64,000 nucleotides of DNA from Polynucleobacter sp. AP-Melu-500A-A1 (lineage in GTDB: Bacteria > Pseudomonadota > Gammaproteobacteria > Burkholderiales > Burkholderiaceae). Positions 56,329-64,000 of the stretch are shown one piece after another (the first letter of the stretch is position 1; each line of letters opens with the position of its first letter). The DNA is taken from positions 372,001 through 436,000 of the forward strand of contig NZ_JACVOZ010000003.1 in the NCBI RefSeq assembly GCF_018882125.1, read 5' to 3'. The translations under genes were made by a program, and so were the position numbers. Under the pieces are notes generated by a model. The model was not told the DNA's origin, made no database searches, and saw only the letters and a list, made by a program, of their open reading frames with translations.

Positions 56329-57591
56329 ATGCTTACTGAAATCGCTTGCAAATCCGCCACATGCCCGCCTGATAAGGCTCTCAAGCGCTTTGCTGATTCA
56401 GAAGGTCTCTACCTAGAGGTGAGAAAAAATGGGGGTAAGTATTGGTTTTGGAAATATCGCATCCATAACAATGGCAAGCTGGTGGAAAAAAGGCTTGCCC
56501 TGGGGGTCTATCCCAAAGTACCCAAAGAAGAGGCTAGAGAAAAGCGTAATGAGGCTAAAAAGCTACTGGGACAAGGTAAAGATCCATCCCATCTCAAAAA
56601 GGTCGAGAAACAAGGTCGTCAAAGGGCTATTGGGGAAACATTTCAAGATATAGCGCTCGATTGGTACAAAACAAAGAAATCGGCCTGGAGTGATAGTCAT
56701 GCGGGTAGAACACTGCGTCAAATGGAGCGAGATCTATTCCCATGGATCGGCGATCGACCCATGAAAGAAATCACCGGCAATGAAATTCTCTTTGCCTTGA
56801 GAAAAGTAGAAGATCGTGGCGCAGTAGAAACCGCCGATCGAAACCTCATGATCTGTCGCCAAATTTGGGAGTACGTTGCGCTTGATGAAATTCCAGATGC
56901 CACTAGAGGAATCAAAGCAAAACTCAAACCTTATCGCGGCAAAACTCTTCCGGCCATCACCGACCCTAAACGCTTTGCACAGCTACTTGTAGCTATAGAT
57001 GGCTACTCAGGTACTCCAGTTGTTAAAGCAGCCTTGAAGCTCGCTCCCATCCTCTTCCAGCGGCCACTTAATTTGCGAACGATGCAATGGAGTCATCTCA
57101 ACTTAGAAGAAGGTATTTGGACCATTCCTTCGATGGAGATGAAGCGCGAAAAATATGAAAAAGAAAATGGTGAAGATCATTTAGTTCCGCTACCGAAACA
57201 AGCTATTGAGATTCTGAAAGAAGTAAAGCGCTACACGGGAAAAAGCATCTATGTATTTAGAGGTGAGCGAACCGCAAATAGCCCAATGAGTGATGGCACC
57301 ATCAACAAAGCCCTTCGCAGTCTAGGGTATGGCGATGAGCAATGCGGTCATGGATTTAGAGCAAGCGGCAGAACAATGCTCGATGAGGTTCTCAATAAAG
57401 ACTGGAGACACCTAGAGGCTCAACTTGCTCACGCAGTTAAAGACGTTAACGGCAAGAGCTATAACCGCACTCAATTTATAAAGCAGAGGGTTGAGTTAAT
57501 GCAGGATTGGGCAGACTATCTAGATAGGATAAAGTCAGAAAAAACAGAAGAAGAATTAAAGCTGTCAGAATATAAAAGTAATGCTCACTAA
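56329..57591 (+). CDS. Tyrosine-type integrase, P4 family (DUF4102 N-terminus)
   Basis: A 420-residue site-specific recombinase. The N-terminal DUF4102-like arm-binding domain (FADSEGLYLEVRKNGGKYW, ALGVYPKV) is followed by the core-binding domain and the catalytic domain. Catalytic residues: Arg in FQRPLNLRTMQW, the His-x-x-Arg pair in GHGFRASGRTML, a second His in LAHAVKDVNGKSYNR, and the nucleophile Tyr in SYNRTQF. The first box has RPLNLR where GmRpgE is commoner, a divergence, but the catalytic set looks complete. Position next to the tmRNA 3' end fits its role in island integration. Confidence 0.92.
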   Translation: MLTEIACKSATCPPDKALKRFADSEGLYLEVRKNGGKYWFWKYRIHNNGKLVEKRLALGVYPKVPKEEAREKRNEAKKLLGQGKDPSHLKKVEKQGRQRAIGETFQDIALDWYKTKKSAWSDSHAGRTLRQMERDLFPWIGDRPMKEITGNEILFALRKVEDRGAVETADRNLMICRQIWEYVALDEIPDATRGIKAKLKPYRGKTLPAITDPKRFAQLLVAIDGYSGTPVVKAALKLAPILFQRPLNLRTMQWSHLNLEEGIWTIPSMEMKREKYEKENGEDHLVPLPKQAIEILKEVKRYTGKSIYVFRGERTANSPMSDGTINKALRSLGYGDEQCGHGFRASGRTMLDEVLNKDWRHLEAQLAHAVKDVNGKSYNRTQFIKQRVELMQDWADYLDRIKSEKTEEELKLSEYKSNAH

Positions 57592-57609
57592 AAAATTACA
57601 TAGCAAATT

Positions 57610-57990
57610 ATGACTAAACCTTGCCCCTTTTGCACTTTGCCACCCGAACGAATTATTGACTCTAACGAGTATGGCTTAACAATTCGTGATGGCTTTCCAG
57701 TTTCAACTGGTCATACTTTAATTATTCCCAAAAGACATATTGGCTCATGGTTTGAGATTGACGTTGAAGAGCAGCTTGGCTTATTGGATCTTCTTACTAG
57801 GGCAAAAATAACATTGCAGGATGAATTAAATCCTGATGGTTACAACCTAGGTATTAATGATGGTACTGCAGCTGGTCAAACCGTGCCCCACCTACACATG
57901 CATCTCATCCCCAGATACAAAGGCGACCAAGAAGATCCTAGGGGCGGCGTGAGATGGATTATTCCTGAAAAAGCGAAGTATTGGGAATGA
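57610..57990 (+). CDS. HIT-family nucleotide hydrolase, coupled to the HNH nuclease
   Basis: A 126-residue HIT protein. The N-terminal CPFC pair (PCPFCTLP) could bind zinc. The histidine triad is VPHLHMHLIPRY, with the nucleophile His as the middle residue. The DGFPVSTGHTLIIPKRH segment is typical of HIT hydrolases of the HINT/AP4A-like branch. These act on nucleotide phosphoramidates or dinucleotide polyphosphates. Its TGA overlaps the ATG of the next gene (ATGA), indicating translational coupling with the endonuclease. It starts 18 bp after the integrase stop. A role in the same defence module is an inference. Confidence 0.88.
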   Translation: MTKPCPFCTLPPERIIDSNEYGLTIRDGFPVSTGHTLIIPKRHIGSWFEIDVEEQLGLLDLLTRAKITLQDELNPDGYNLGINDGTAAGQTVPHLHMHLIPRYKGDQEDPRGGVRWIIPEKAKYWE

Positions 57991-59396
57991 CTAATTCTGA
58001 AATCCTCAAACTCTTTAGCTCAATTAATTGTGCAAGACTAGGTGATAGTTATGCGCCGCACAAGCCAATTCTGATTTTGTTATTGCTTGAAAGAATTCTG
58101 AACGGCCATTCCAATAGCTTTTCATTTACAGAGCTTGATCATGATCTCAAAAAATGGCTTGAGAAGTATGGCTCTAACAATGCCTCAAATACCCGTAATG
58201 AGCCCTTCTGGCGCTTAAAGAATGATGGGGTATGGGATATCACTGCACCATCTGAGTTGAGCTCACTGAGTGGCACCCCCACCCCCAAGCAACTGATTGA
58301 AGCTAATGTCTCCGCACAACTTAAAGATGACCTTTATCAGGGAATCAGAAACAACCCAGAACTGATTGCGGAGATTGCCAAGGCCCTTGTCACTCAGTTT
58401 ATATCTGAGCCCTTACAGCCAACCTTACTAGCTGATGCTGCACCAACAATAAAACTACTAGATCGGCAATATTGGTGGGTCAGTCAAAATCAAACCTACA
58501 AGCATGAAGTTCCAGGGAACTTCATGTGGTCACCCAAAACAAATTCAAGGGGTGGCAGAGTTCCTTCATATGACTTTATGGAAGAAATGAAGGTAGGAGA
58601 TATCGTATTTTCATTTGCCGATACCTATATCAAAGCAATTGGGGTGGTAACCAGCCCCGCACAGTCCAGTGTTAAACCTGACTTTGGTAGTGCAGGTGCT
58701 AATTGGTCGGATGATGGCTGGCTAGTAGATGTTGCATTTCAAGAATTGGGTATGGCGCAATTTAGACCTAGAGAGCATATGGGACTGTTAAGCCCTACGC
58801 TGCCTGATTTACTCTCACCCATTCGTCCCGATGGATCTGGTAACCAAATTTATTTGGCAAAGATTTCAGGGGAGATGGCTGATGTACTAATAGCCCTGTC
58901 TAGAGGCGTGGGAGATTCGATTGTTGATGAGTTATCTCAAAATCTAGATTTTGTTCCCCCCAACGATGAAATCGCAGAAGTTGATGAAATCATCATGAGA
59001 ACCGATATTGGTCCAACTCAAAAAACCCAAATTATTAATTCAAGACGTGGCCAGGGGGTTTTCAAAGCACAAGTCAGACAAATTGAGAGAGTTTGCAGGG
59101 TTACTAAAGTAGCAAATCCAAGGCACCTCATTGCAAGCCACATTAAGCCGTGGAAAAAGTCAAATGATGCTGAAAAAATTAGTGGGTATAACGGCCTACT
59201 GTTGGCGCCACATATAGATCACTTATTTGATAAGGGTTTTATTTCTTTTGAGGGAAATGGCAATTTAATTCTTTCGAGCCAATTAGACAATTCTGTTCTA
59301 GATAAATGGTGTATTGATAAGAACATCAATGTAGGTAGCTTTAGGAATGAGCAGCAACAGTTTTTGGAGTACCACAGGGATGTGGTTATGGTATGA
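57987..59396 (+). CDS. Three-domain HNH endonuclease (predicted modification-dependent, type IV)
   Basis: A 469-residue protein with an ATG start coupled to the HIT gene. Residues 8-140 contain YAPHKPILILLLLERIL and an FWRLKNDGVW segment, which resemble the sulfur-binding domain of ScoMcrA-type nucleases. Residues 160-300 look like an EVE/PUA-like modified-base reader (QYWWVSQNQTYKHEVPGNF, MKVGDIVFSF, YLAKISGEMADVLIAL). Residues 355-425 are an HNH_2 nuclease domain with His385 (ASHIKPW), Asn402 and His412 (HIDHLFDKG). This suggests cutting of foreign modified DNA. Domain assignments are by pattern recall, not by search; the HNH call is the surest. Confidence 0.8.
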   Translation: MTNSEILKLFSSINCARLGDSYAPHKPILILLLLERILNGHSNSFSFTELDHDLKKWLEKYGSNNASNTRNEPFWRLKNDGVWDITAPSELSSLSGTPTPKQLIEANVSAQLKDDLYQGIRNNPELIAEIAKALVTQFISEPLQPTLLADAAPTIKLLDRQYWWVSQNQTYKHEVPGNFMWSPKTNSRGGRVPSYDFMEEMKVGDIVFSFADTYIKAIGVVTSPAQSSVKPDFGSAGANWSDDGWLVDVAFQELGMAQFRPREHMGLLSPTLPDLLSPIRPDGSGNQIYLAKISGEMADVLIALSRGVGDSIVDELSQNLDFVPPNDEIAEVDEIIMRTDIGPTQKTQIINSRRGQGVFKAQVRQIERVCRVTKVANPRHLIASHIKPWKKSNDAEKISGYNGLLLAPHIDHLFDKGFISFEGNGNLILSSQLDNSVLDKWCIDKNINVGSFRNEQQQFLEYHRDVVMV

Positions 59397-59435
59397 CGCA
59401 AAAGCTCATTATCTCCAAACCACTAAATATGCTTG

Positions 59436-59882
59436 TTAGGCTCTAGCCCTTAAATAACGGACAACAGTTTCCCAGTCAGGAAACTCAGGGGTGGCAAAGT
59501 GAATATGCTCACCCTTGAATCGATCTACCCCATTCTTAAGACGATCATCCACCAAGAAATCTCCATCATTCAGATTCTTATGGTGGCTTAGGATTAAGCG
59601 TTTATATGCTGGCTTACCCAGATAGTCTTTCACCCATAGCAGCTTATCGGACCATGCACTTGGGTTATCCCATGGTGCAGTTGAAAGAATATAGGTGTCG
59701 AACATGGTAGCCAACTCTTCGTACGCAGCAATTGCACCCGGGATTGGATCCATTAAATAGAAGATGCCAGGGACTTCATCCAATCGATCTTCGTACTGAT
59801 CTTGTATATGCTCAGGGGTTCTTGCGATTCCTGATGGAAAATCCACCAATACATTATCCATATCTATGTAGAGTGTTTTCAT
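59436..59882 (-). CDS. HAD-type 5'-nucleotidase (deoxyribonucleotidase-like)
   Basis: A 148-residue HAD hydrolase. The catalytic start is YIDMDNVLVDFPSG, with two Asp residues in DMDNV, and the STAPWDNP segment supplies the second motif. FLVDDRLKNGVDRF gives the acidic metal motif. The family (NT5C / YorS-like) dephosphorylates nucleoside or deoxynucleoside monophosphates. It is the last gene of the leftward block after hsdR and the YgjP-like peptidase, 15 bp behind the latter. Participation in the restriction system is possible but unproven. Confidence 0.8.
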   Translation of the reverse strand: MKTLYIDMDNVLVDFPSGIARTPEHIQDQYEDRLDEVPGIFYLMDPIPGAIAAYEELATMFDTYILSTAPWDNPSAWSDKLLWVKDYLGKPAYKRLILSHHKNLNDGDFLVDDRLKNGVDRFKGEHIHFATPEFPDWETVVRYLRARA

Positions 59883-59897
59883 CCTTTAACCTCCGAG

Positions 59898-60614
59898 TTA
59901 ATATGCCCAGCTCTCATGCCTCACTGGCAAACTATTTAGTAACTGTCGATGAGACTGCCACTTAGGCATATAGTGATCCATTAACTGGATAAATCGATCG
60001 TTATGCGACGGCTCTAACAAATGAACCAGCTCGTGAACAACAACATATTCTAAGCACTCTCGGGGCTTTTTTGCCAAATCCGTATTCAATCGAATGGTTC
60101 TGGCATGGGGATTACAACTACCCCATTTAGTTTTCATGCGTCTCACAAAAAAACCATTCACCTGAACACCAATTTTCTTTTCCCACTTCTGTAAGATGCC
60201 CGGGAGAGCTTCAGCAAGTTGAACCCTATACCAAGAATCAAGCAATTCATGCTTCTTATCTTCATGCCAGGCCGGACGAACCCGAACAATTATGTGCTTA
60301 TTATTTAGCGAGATTGACGCTGCAACATCGCTTTTAATCACTTTCATCAAATAGCGTTCGCCCCATACATAATGACTTTCGCGATTGATAATTTCACGTG
60401 GCGTCTCGCGATCTTGTGACTTCATTAGTGCCTGCTGTTGACGAATCCAGCCGACCTTGGCAACAGCAAATATGCGAATGGTATCCAGCTCCATGTGCAT
60501 TGGGGCCGAAATAGTAACGCGCCCAATGGGTGGATGCACGCTAAGGTGCACATTCTTAATATTTTTACGGACAACTTCCACAGCCATCTCACCAATTTGA
60601 ATCTGCGATTTCAT
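59898..60614 (-). CDS. YgjP-like (SprT/DUF45) zinc metallopeptidase
   Basis: A 238-residue protein. The metal site HELVHLLEPSHNDRF has HExxH with a further downstream His. The preceding block TKWGSCNPHARTIRLNTDL is typical of DUF45. These peptidases are often encoded next to type I restriction genes; the function there is not established. Its ATG overlaps the hsdR stop by one base (TGATG), so the two are translationally coupled. Confidence 0.87.
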   Translation of the reverse strand: MKSQIQIGEMAVEVVRKNIKNVHLSVHPPIGRVTISAPMHMELDTIRIFAVAKVGWIRQQQALMKSQDRETPREIINRESHYVWGERYLMKVIKSDVAASISLNNKHIIVRVRPAWHEDKKHELLDSWYRVQLAEALPGILQKWEKKIGVQVNGFFVRRMKTKWGSCNPHARTIRLNTDLAKKPRECLEYVVVHELVHLLEPSHNDRFIQLMDHYMPKWQSHRQLLNSLPVRHESWAY

Positions 60615-63600
60615 CAGTATTCAGTCTGGGCAACAATGATAGAAAAAATACGCTCTACTTCAGCCTGGTCATTCCCAAGAATGGGCATAAGCGCTGCCTT
60701 TATTACCCTCTCCTTGGCCAAATTTCCCCGGAAGGAGTCGGGTCGAACATGCTTCACCATCGCATCAATTTGGAGTGCCAGCGCTTCATTGCCGCCTAGG
60801 TTATTAAATAAGGCTCTTTTACCGGCGGTGTTAAGTGCAATCGGAGTATCTTTCGCTGCACCAACCTGAACTTGCTTAGCAATATCAGCAATCCGCTTTA
60901 AAAATTCCTCATAACTTATCTGTTGCTGGCGTAAATGATCCAAGACTTCTATCAATAAGACTGACATCTTGTCGTAGAACGCCGGGTCATTGAGGTGTTT
61001 TTTTATAATTTTGCTTCGAATATTATTAGCAATGGTTTCCGAAACTGACTGTGAATTTTTCTTAATGCCTTTTGGTAGATTATTAATGGCTTCAGCGATT
61101 CCACTTTTAACGATCAGATCTAGAAGGCCCGTTTCGCCAAAATCAGATATTTCTCTCGGCTCTGAAGCCTCAATATATGTGTCAATTAAATGGCGCATAT
61201 CTGCCTCATACGCCTTTAGGTCAATAGTTTCGCCGCTAGCCTGGCGAATAATCTCGCGCAACTTCAAATAGACATCGATTTCACGTTTAATCTTCTCGAT
61301 TTCAGTTTGGGTATAGCCTGCCTTAGACATTTCATCCGCAATATTCGCATATGCACGAACCAATGCTACCGTCGCCTGATAGAGTGCAACGCGTTGTGGT
61401 TCTGTAGCCTTGAGATCATCGACTTTTTCAGTATTCCCGCAAAAGTAGTGAATATGCTCCAACTCCCCTTGGGGTGGCTGCACTGGCTCGCACAATAATG
61501 CAATTCCTTCTAAGGCTCCATCCAGTCGTTGACGACCTTTCTTTAACCGATCTTGCAAAATGATATCGGGACTGCCTCCCCCCGCATCATCATGATCAAC
61601 TTCTGAGGTGTATACAGAAATTGCACCCTGTACTTTATTAAACAAATCTTTGTAATCGACAATATAGCCAAAGGGCTTATCGTCTCCATCGAGACGATTA
61701 GTTCGACAAATAGCTTGGAATAAGCCATGGTCTTGCATGGATTTATCGATATACAGATAGGTGCAATGTGGAGCGTCAAACCCGGTAAGCAATTTATCCA
61801 CCACAATCAATAAGCACATATTCGCAGGCTGATCTTTGAATAAATTCTTAGCCCAGTCCTCGTAGGTCTCGGTTTTACTCTTGTTGGAGGCTGGCTCAAC
61901 TTCTTTAAGTAGCGCAGTGTAAGTGTTATACAAAAACTGCTTATCCGTCTCGCTATTTGCCCCGGTCTCTTCTAGAGTCACATCCTGAGCTTGAGGGTTG
62001 TAAGAGGTGATAACTGCGCATTTTCCTTTAAATACTGTCTTTTGAAATAGTTCGTAGTACTTACAGGCATCGTAAATACTTGCCGCTACAAGAATTGCGT
62101 TACCTCTCTCGCTTGATAATCGCGGCTTAACACCAAAATCAAATACGATGTCGCTTACTATTCGCTCCATTCGTGAACGCGAGCTAACTACGTTTTGCAT
62201 TGTTCCCCACTGATTACGCAACGCAGCTTTCTGCCAATTATTTAGCCCCTTAGTCTTCGCCTCAAACCATGCATCAACTTTGTCTTGAGAGCCAAGACTT
62301 TGCTCAACATCACGGGCTTCATAAATAAGATCAAGTACGACCCCGTCCTCTACCCCCTCATCAAACTTATAGGTGTGGATATAACCGCCAAAAACCTCAA
62401 GAGTTGTCGCCTTGTCTTCCTTAAGCAATGGTGTACCAGTAAAACCAATAAAGACTGCTCCGGGTAGCATCGCTTTCATAAGCTGATTTAGCTTTCCGCT
62501 TTGCGTGCGGTGGCATTCATCCACGAAAACAAATAGCTCACCCACAGCAAGGGGTGGCTGCTTCTTTAACTCTTCAATGAAAGCATCGAAATTTTCAACA
62601 CCCTGCTTACCAAACTTATGTACAAGAGAACAAAGCAATCGAGGCTTAGCCTGCCCCAGCTGCTTCATTAGATCCTGACCGCTATTGGTGCGGTGAATAT
62701 CTTCACCGCTGCCTTTGAATACGCCCTCAATCTGCTTGTCTAGCTCATCCCGATCTGTCAATATCAGAATACGAGCATTAGGCTTATTCTCAAGTATCCA
62801 TTTCGCCAGCAATACCATCACAATGCTCTTACCGCTACCTTGCGTATGCCAAATAATGCCGCTCTTATAGGAGTTGACATTGATTTGCGCAGCCTTGATA
62901 CCAAAATATTGGTGAACACGAGGCAGCTTTTTAATGCCACCATCAAAAAGAACAAAGTCGTGAATCAGCTCGAGCAAGCGCTGTTTAGAACACATCTTAA
63001 GCAGATATTTATCCAACTTAAAGAGCTTGTTATCAGCCTCATCCTCTTTCCAGCCTAAAAAGAACTTCTCTTCTGTGCCGATTGTTCCGTAACGAAGTCC
63101 TTCGGAATCATTTCCAGCGAAGACGATTTGCACTGTTGAGAAAAACCACTCATTGAAGTCTTTTCTCTGATTGGAGAGTAATTGTCGAATACCATCGCCA
63201 ATGGATGTGCGACTATTTTTTAGCTCAATAACTCCAACTGCTATGCCATTAACATACAAGACTAAATCTGGGCGACGCTCTAAATTGCCCCGTAAGGTAA
63301 CTTCCTCAGCTATCGAGAAATCATTATTTTCTGGATGGCTCCAGTCAATGAATTTAACTGTATCTGAAACAGAGCTAGCGTCGACCTTAACGTCAACACC
63401 GTAGCGCAATAAGCTGTAGACCGCTTTATTGTTGTCATACAGACTGCGGTTTGGATTATTTGCTTCGGCTCTTAAAAAATATATTGCGCGACTAATTTGA
63501 TCAGCAGTGTAACCGCGAGATATGAGATGGGGGACAAGCAAATCTTCCTCAATATTGCTATTTGTTTGATCACTTTTATCACCAAGATATCTGTAACCCA

Positions 63601-63667
63601 GTTCTCTTTTAAATAGCGAAACAACTCTGTTTTGCGTAGCCCTCTCTGGCAATCCAATGGTACTCAT
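60614..63667 (-). CDS. hsdR: Type I restriction endonuclease subunit R
   Basis: A 1017-residue motor-nuclease. The N-terminal nuclease has PDLVLYVNGIAVGVIELKN (PD...ExK type). The helicase has Walker A HTQGSGKSIVMVLL, the DEAD-like box VFVDECHRTQSGK and motif III FIGFTGTPLL, then motif VI in ICRTNRLDGDDKPFG. A long C-terminal helical region binds the methyltransferase core. It translocates DNA and cuts at random sites in unmethylated DNA. Its start overlaps the hsdS stop by four bases (ATGA). Confidence 0.95.
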   Translation of the reverse strand: MSTIGLPERATQNRVVSLFKRELGYRYLGDKSDQTNSNIEEDLLVPHLISRGYTADQISRAIYFLRAEANNPNRSLYDNNKAVYSLLRYGVDVKVDASSVSDTVKFIDWSHPENNDFSIAEEVTLRGNLERRPDLVLYVNGIAVGVIELKNSRTSIGDGIRQLLSNQRKDFNEWFFSTVQIVFAGNDSEGLRYGTIGTEEKFFLGWKEDEADNKLFKLDKYLLKMCSKQRLLELIHDFVLFDGGIKKLPRVHQYFGIKAAQINVNSYKSGIIWHTQGSGKSIVMVLLAKWILENKPNARILILTDRDELDKQIEGVFKGSGEDIHRTNSGQDLMKQLGQAKPRLLCSLVHKFGKQGVENFDAFIEELKKQPPLAVGELFVFVDECHRTQSGKLNQLMKAMLPGAVFIGFTGTPLLKEDKATTLEVFGGYIHTYKFDEGVEDGVVLDLIYEARDVEQSLGSQDKVDAWFEAKTKGLNNWQKAALRNQWGTMQNVVSSRSRMERIVSDIVFDFGVKPRLSSERGNAILVAASIYDACKYYELFQKTVFKGKCAVITSYNPQAQDVTLEETGANSETDKQFLYNTYTALLKEVEPASNKSKTETYEDWAKNLFKDQPANMCLLIVVDKLLTGFDAPHCTYLYIDKSMQDHGLFQAICRTNRLDGDDKPFGYIVDYKDLFNKVQGAISVYTSEVDHDDAGGGSPDIILQDRLKKGRQRLDGALEGIALLCEPVQPPQGELEHIHYFCGNTEKVDDLKATEPQRVALYQATVALVRAYANIADEMSKAGYTQTEIEKIKREIDVYLKLREIIRQASGETIDLKAYEADMRHLIDTYIEASEPREISDFGETGLLDLIVKSGIAEAINNLPKGIKKNSQSVSETIANNIRSKIIKKHLNDPAFYDKMSVLLIEVLDHLRQQQISYEEFLKRIADIAKQVQVGAAKDTPIALNTAGKRALFNNLGGNEALALQIDAMVKHVRPDSFRGNLAKERVIKAALMPILGNDQAEVERIFSIIVAQTEY

Positions 63668-64000
63668 ATCAAGCGTGTCTTTCCTGTGAGTAATTCTTGC
63701 ATCATGCCCTGTTTGAGGTTGAACGTTTTACTCCTCAGAGCCTCAAGCGATGCAACTTCAATATCCATATCAGTAAGAATCTCAGCAATAGCATCTTGTT
63801 CGGGTAACTCAGGCATCGAAAACGCCAGAGATTCAATGCTACTAGGCTTTAAATTATTGATACTAGATCCAGCTAGAAGATTATTAATGTAATTACGATA
63901 TAAGCCTGTCTGAAATAGATAAAAGATAAATTTTGGATTTGCCTCGGTATATATGGAGCGAAAGCAGGCCATAAAGGAGCCAAACGTATATTCATAACCA
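63664..64000 (-). CDS. hsdS: Type I restriction specificity subunit S (C-terminal part, runs off the right edge)
   Basis: About 111 codons are present, open to the window edge (GYEYTFGSFMACFRSIYTEA read from the end). This is the closing part of the second target-recognition domain (FGSFMACFR), then INNLKPSSIESLAFSMPELP and a coiled-coil C-terminal helix (ILTDMDIEVASLEALRSKTF with MQELLTGKTRL). This is a standard HsdS end. It sets the recognition sequence. The methyltransferase gene hsdM should lie to the right of the window. Confidence 0.9.
   Translation of the reverse strand, partial: GYEYTFGSFMACFRSIYTEANPKFIFYLFQTGLYRNYINNLLAGSSINNLKPSSIESLAFSMPELPEQDAIAEILTDMDIEVASLEALRSKTFNLKQGMMQELLTGKTRLI

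Larger units (their letters stand above)
56154..64000. mobile_element. Integrative genomic island (left part; right end outside the window)
   Basis: It begins at the tmRNA 3' end with a P4-type integrase. It carries two restriction modules: a HIT/HNH pair and a type I operon with accessory peptidase and nucleotidase. No phage structural genes or conjugation genes are visible. The absence of housekeeping genes contrasts with the rest of the window. The extent to the right is unknown. Confidence 0.75.

Noticed and set aside
60438-60869. A 143-codon forward frame across the YgjP-like and hsdR genes
   Set aside because: Both genes on the other strand have clear motifs; this frame has none.
56154-64000. 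Prophage
   Set aside because: Only an integrase is phage-like; no capsid, tail, portal, terminase or lysis gene is seen, so a defence island fits better.

Overview
The window looks like a chromosomal segment of a small-genome freshwater betaproteobacterium, most likely Polynucleobacter (Burkholderiales). The evidence is gene order and family resemblance: rpmF-plsX-fabH, rpsP-rimM-trmD-rplS, gyrA-serC-pheA-hisC-tyrA-aroA-cmk-rpsA-ihfB-lapB and gyrA/ompA-ubiG-gph, together with moderate GC and very short intergenic gaps. No database search was possible, so the genus is an inference.

Layout of the core chromosome (1-56153). Positions 1-3470 hold fatty-acid and phospholipid initiation genes (fabH, plsX), L32, YceD, a Maf/YceF pyrophosphatase and an RsmI-like methylase. 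Positions 3506-9296 hold an SppA-type peptidase, a HAD phosphatase, rluC, and a divergent rne gene behind a roughly 380-nt GC-rich leader. Positions 9381-12414 are a tightly overlapped molybdenum-cofactor operon (moaA-mobA-moeA), with mogA apart at 19128. Positions 12427-24278 mix a 7Fe ferredoxin, a ferredoxin reductase, thyA-folA, an orphan TRAP binding protein, pmbA, orn, an M48 protease, rsgA, a CobD/CbiB-like protein and a CoA-type NUDIX hydrolase. Positions 24344-26544 are the S16/RimM/TrmD/L19 operon. Positions 27822-34069 form a fatty-acid activation and oxidation block: acyl-CoA dehydrogenase, ETF alpha and beta, acyl-CoA synthetase and an HDAC-like hydrolase. Positions 34121-42231 carry mltB, cysM, a ComEA-like protein, a secreted hydrolase and an envelope-sugar cluster (hldD, hldE1, ugd, lapB). 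Positions 42292-53510 are a long leftward block running from gyrA through serine, aromatic and histidine-type aminotransferase genes to cmk, rpsA and ihfB. Positions 53668-55723 are ompA-ubiG-gph, followed by tmRNA (ssrA).

Accessory region (56154 to the window end). A P4-type tyrosine integrase begins 175 bp beyond the 3' end of tmRNA, a classic island insertion site. The island carries two DNA-restriction modules. The first is a rightward, translationally coupled pair: a HIT hydrolase and a three-part HNH endonuclease with an N-terminal region resembling a sulfur-binding domain, a central EVE/PUA-like domain and a C-terminal HNH domain. This looks like a modification-dependent (type IV) nuclease. 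The second is a leftward type I restriction operon, hsdS (partial)-hsdR, with a YgjP/SprT-like metallopeptidase and a 5'-nucleotidase attached downstream. hsdM and the right island boundary lie outside the window. This region is the best candidate for a less-described system, especially the HIT plus dual-reader HNH pair.

No tRNA, rRNA, CRISPR array, insertion sequence or phage structural gene was recognised. The only gene-free stretch above 300 bp is the rne leader region (6227-6686).
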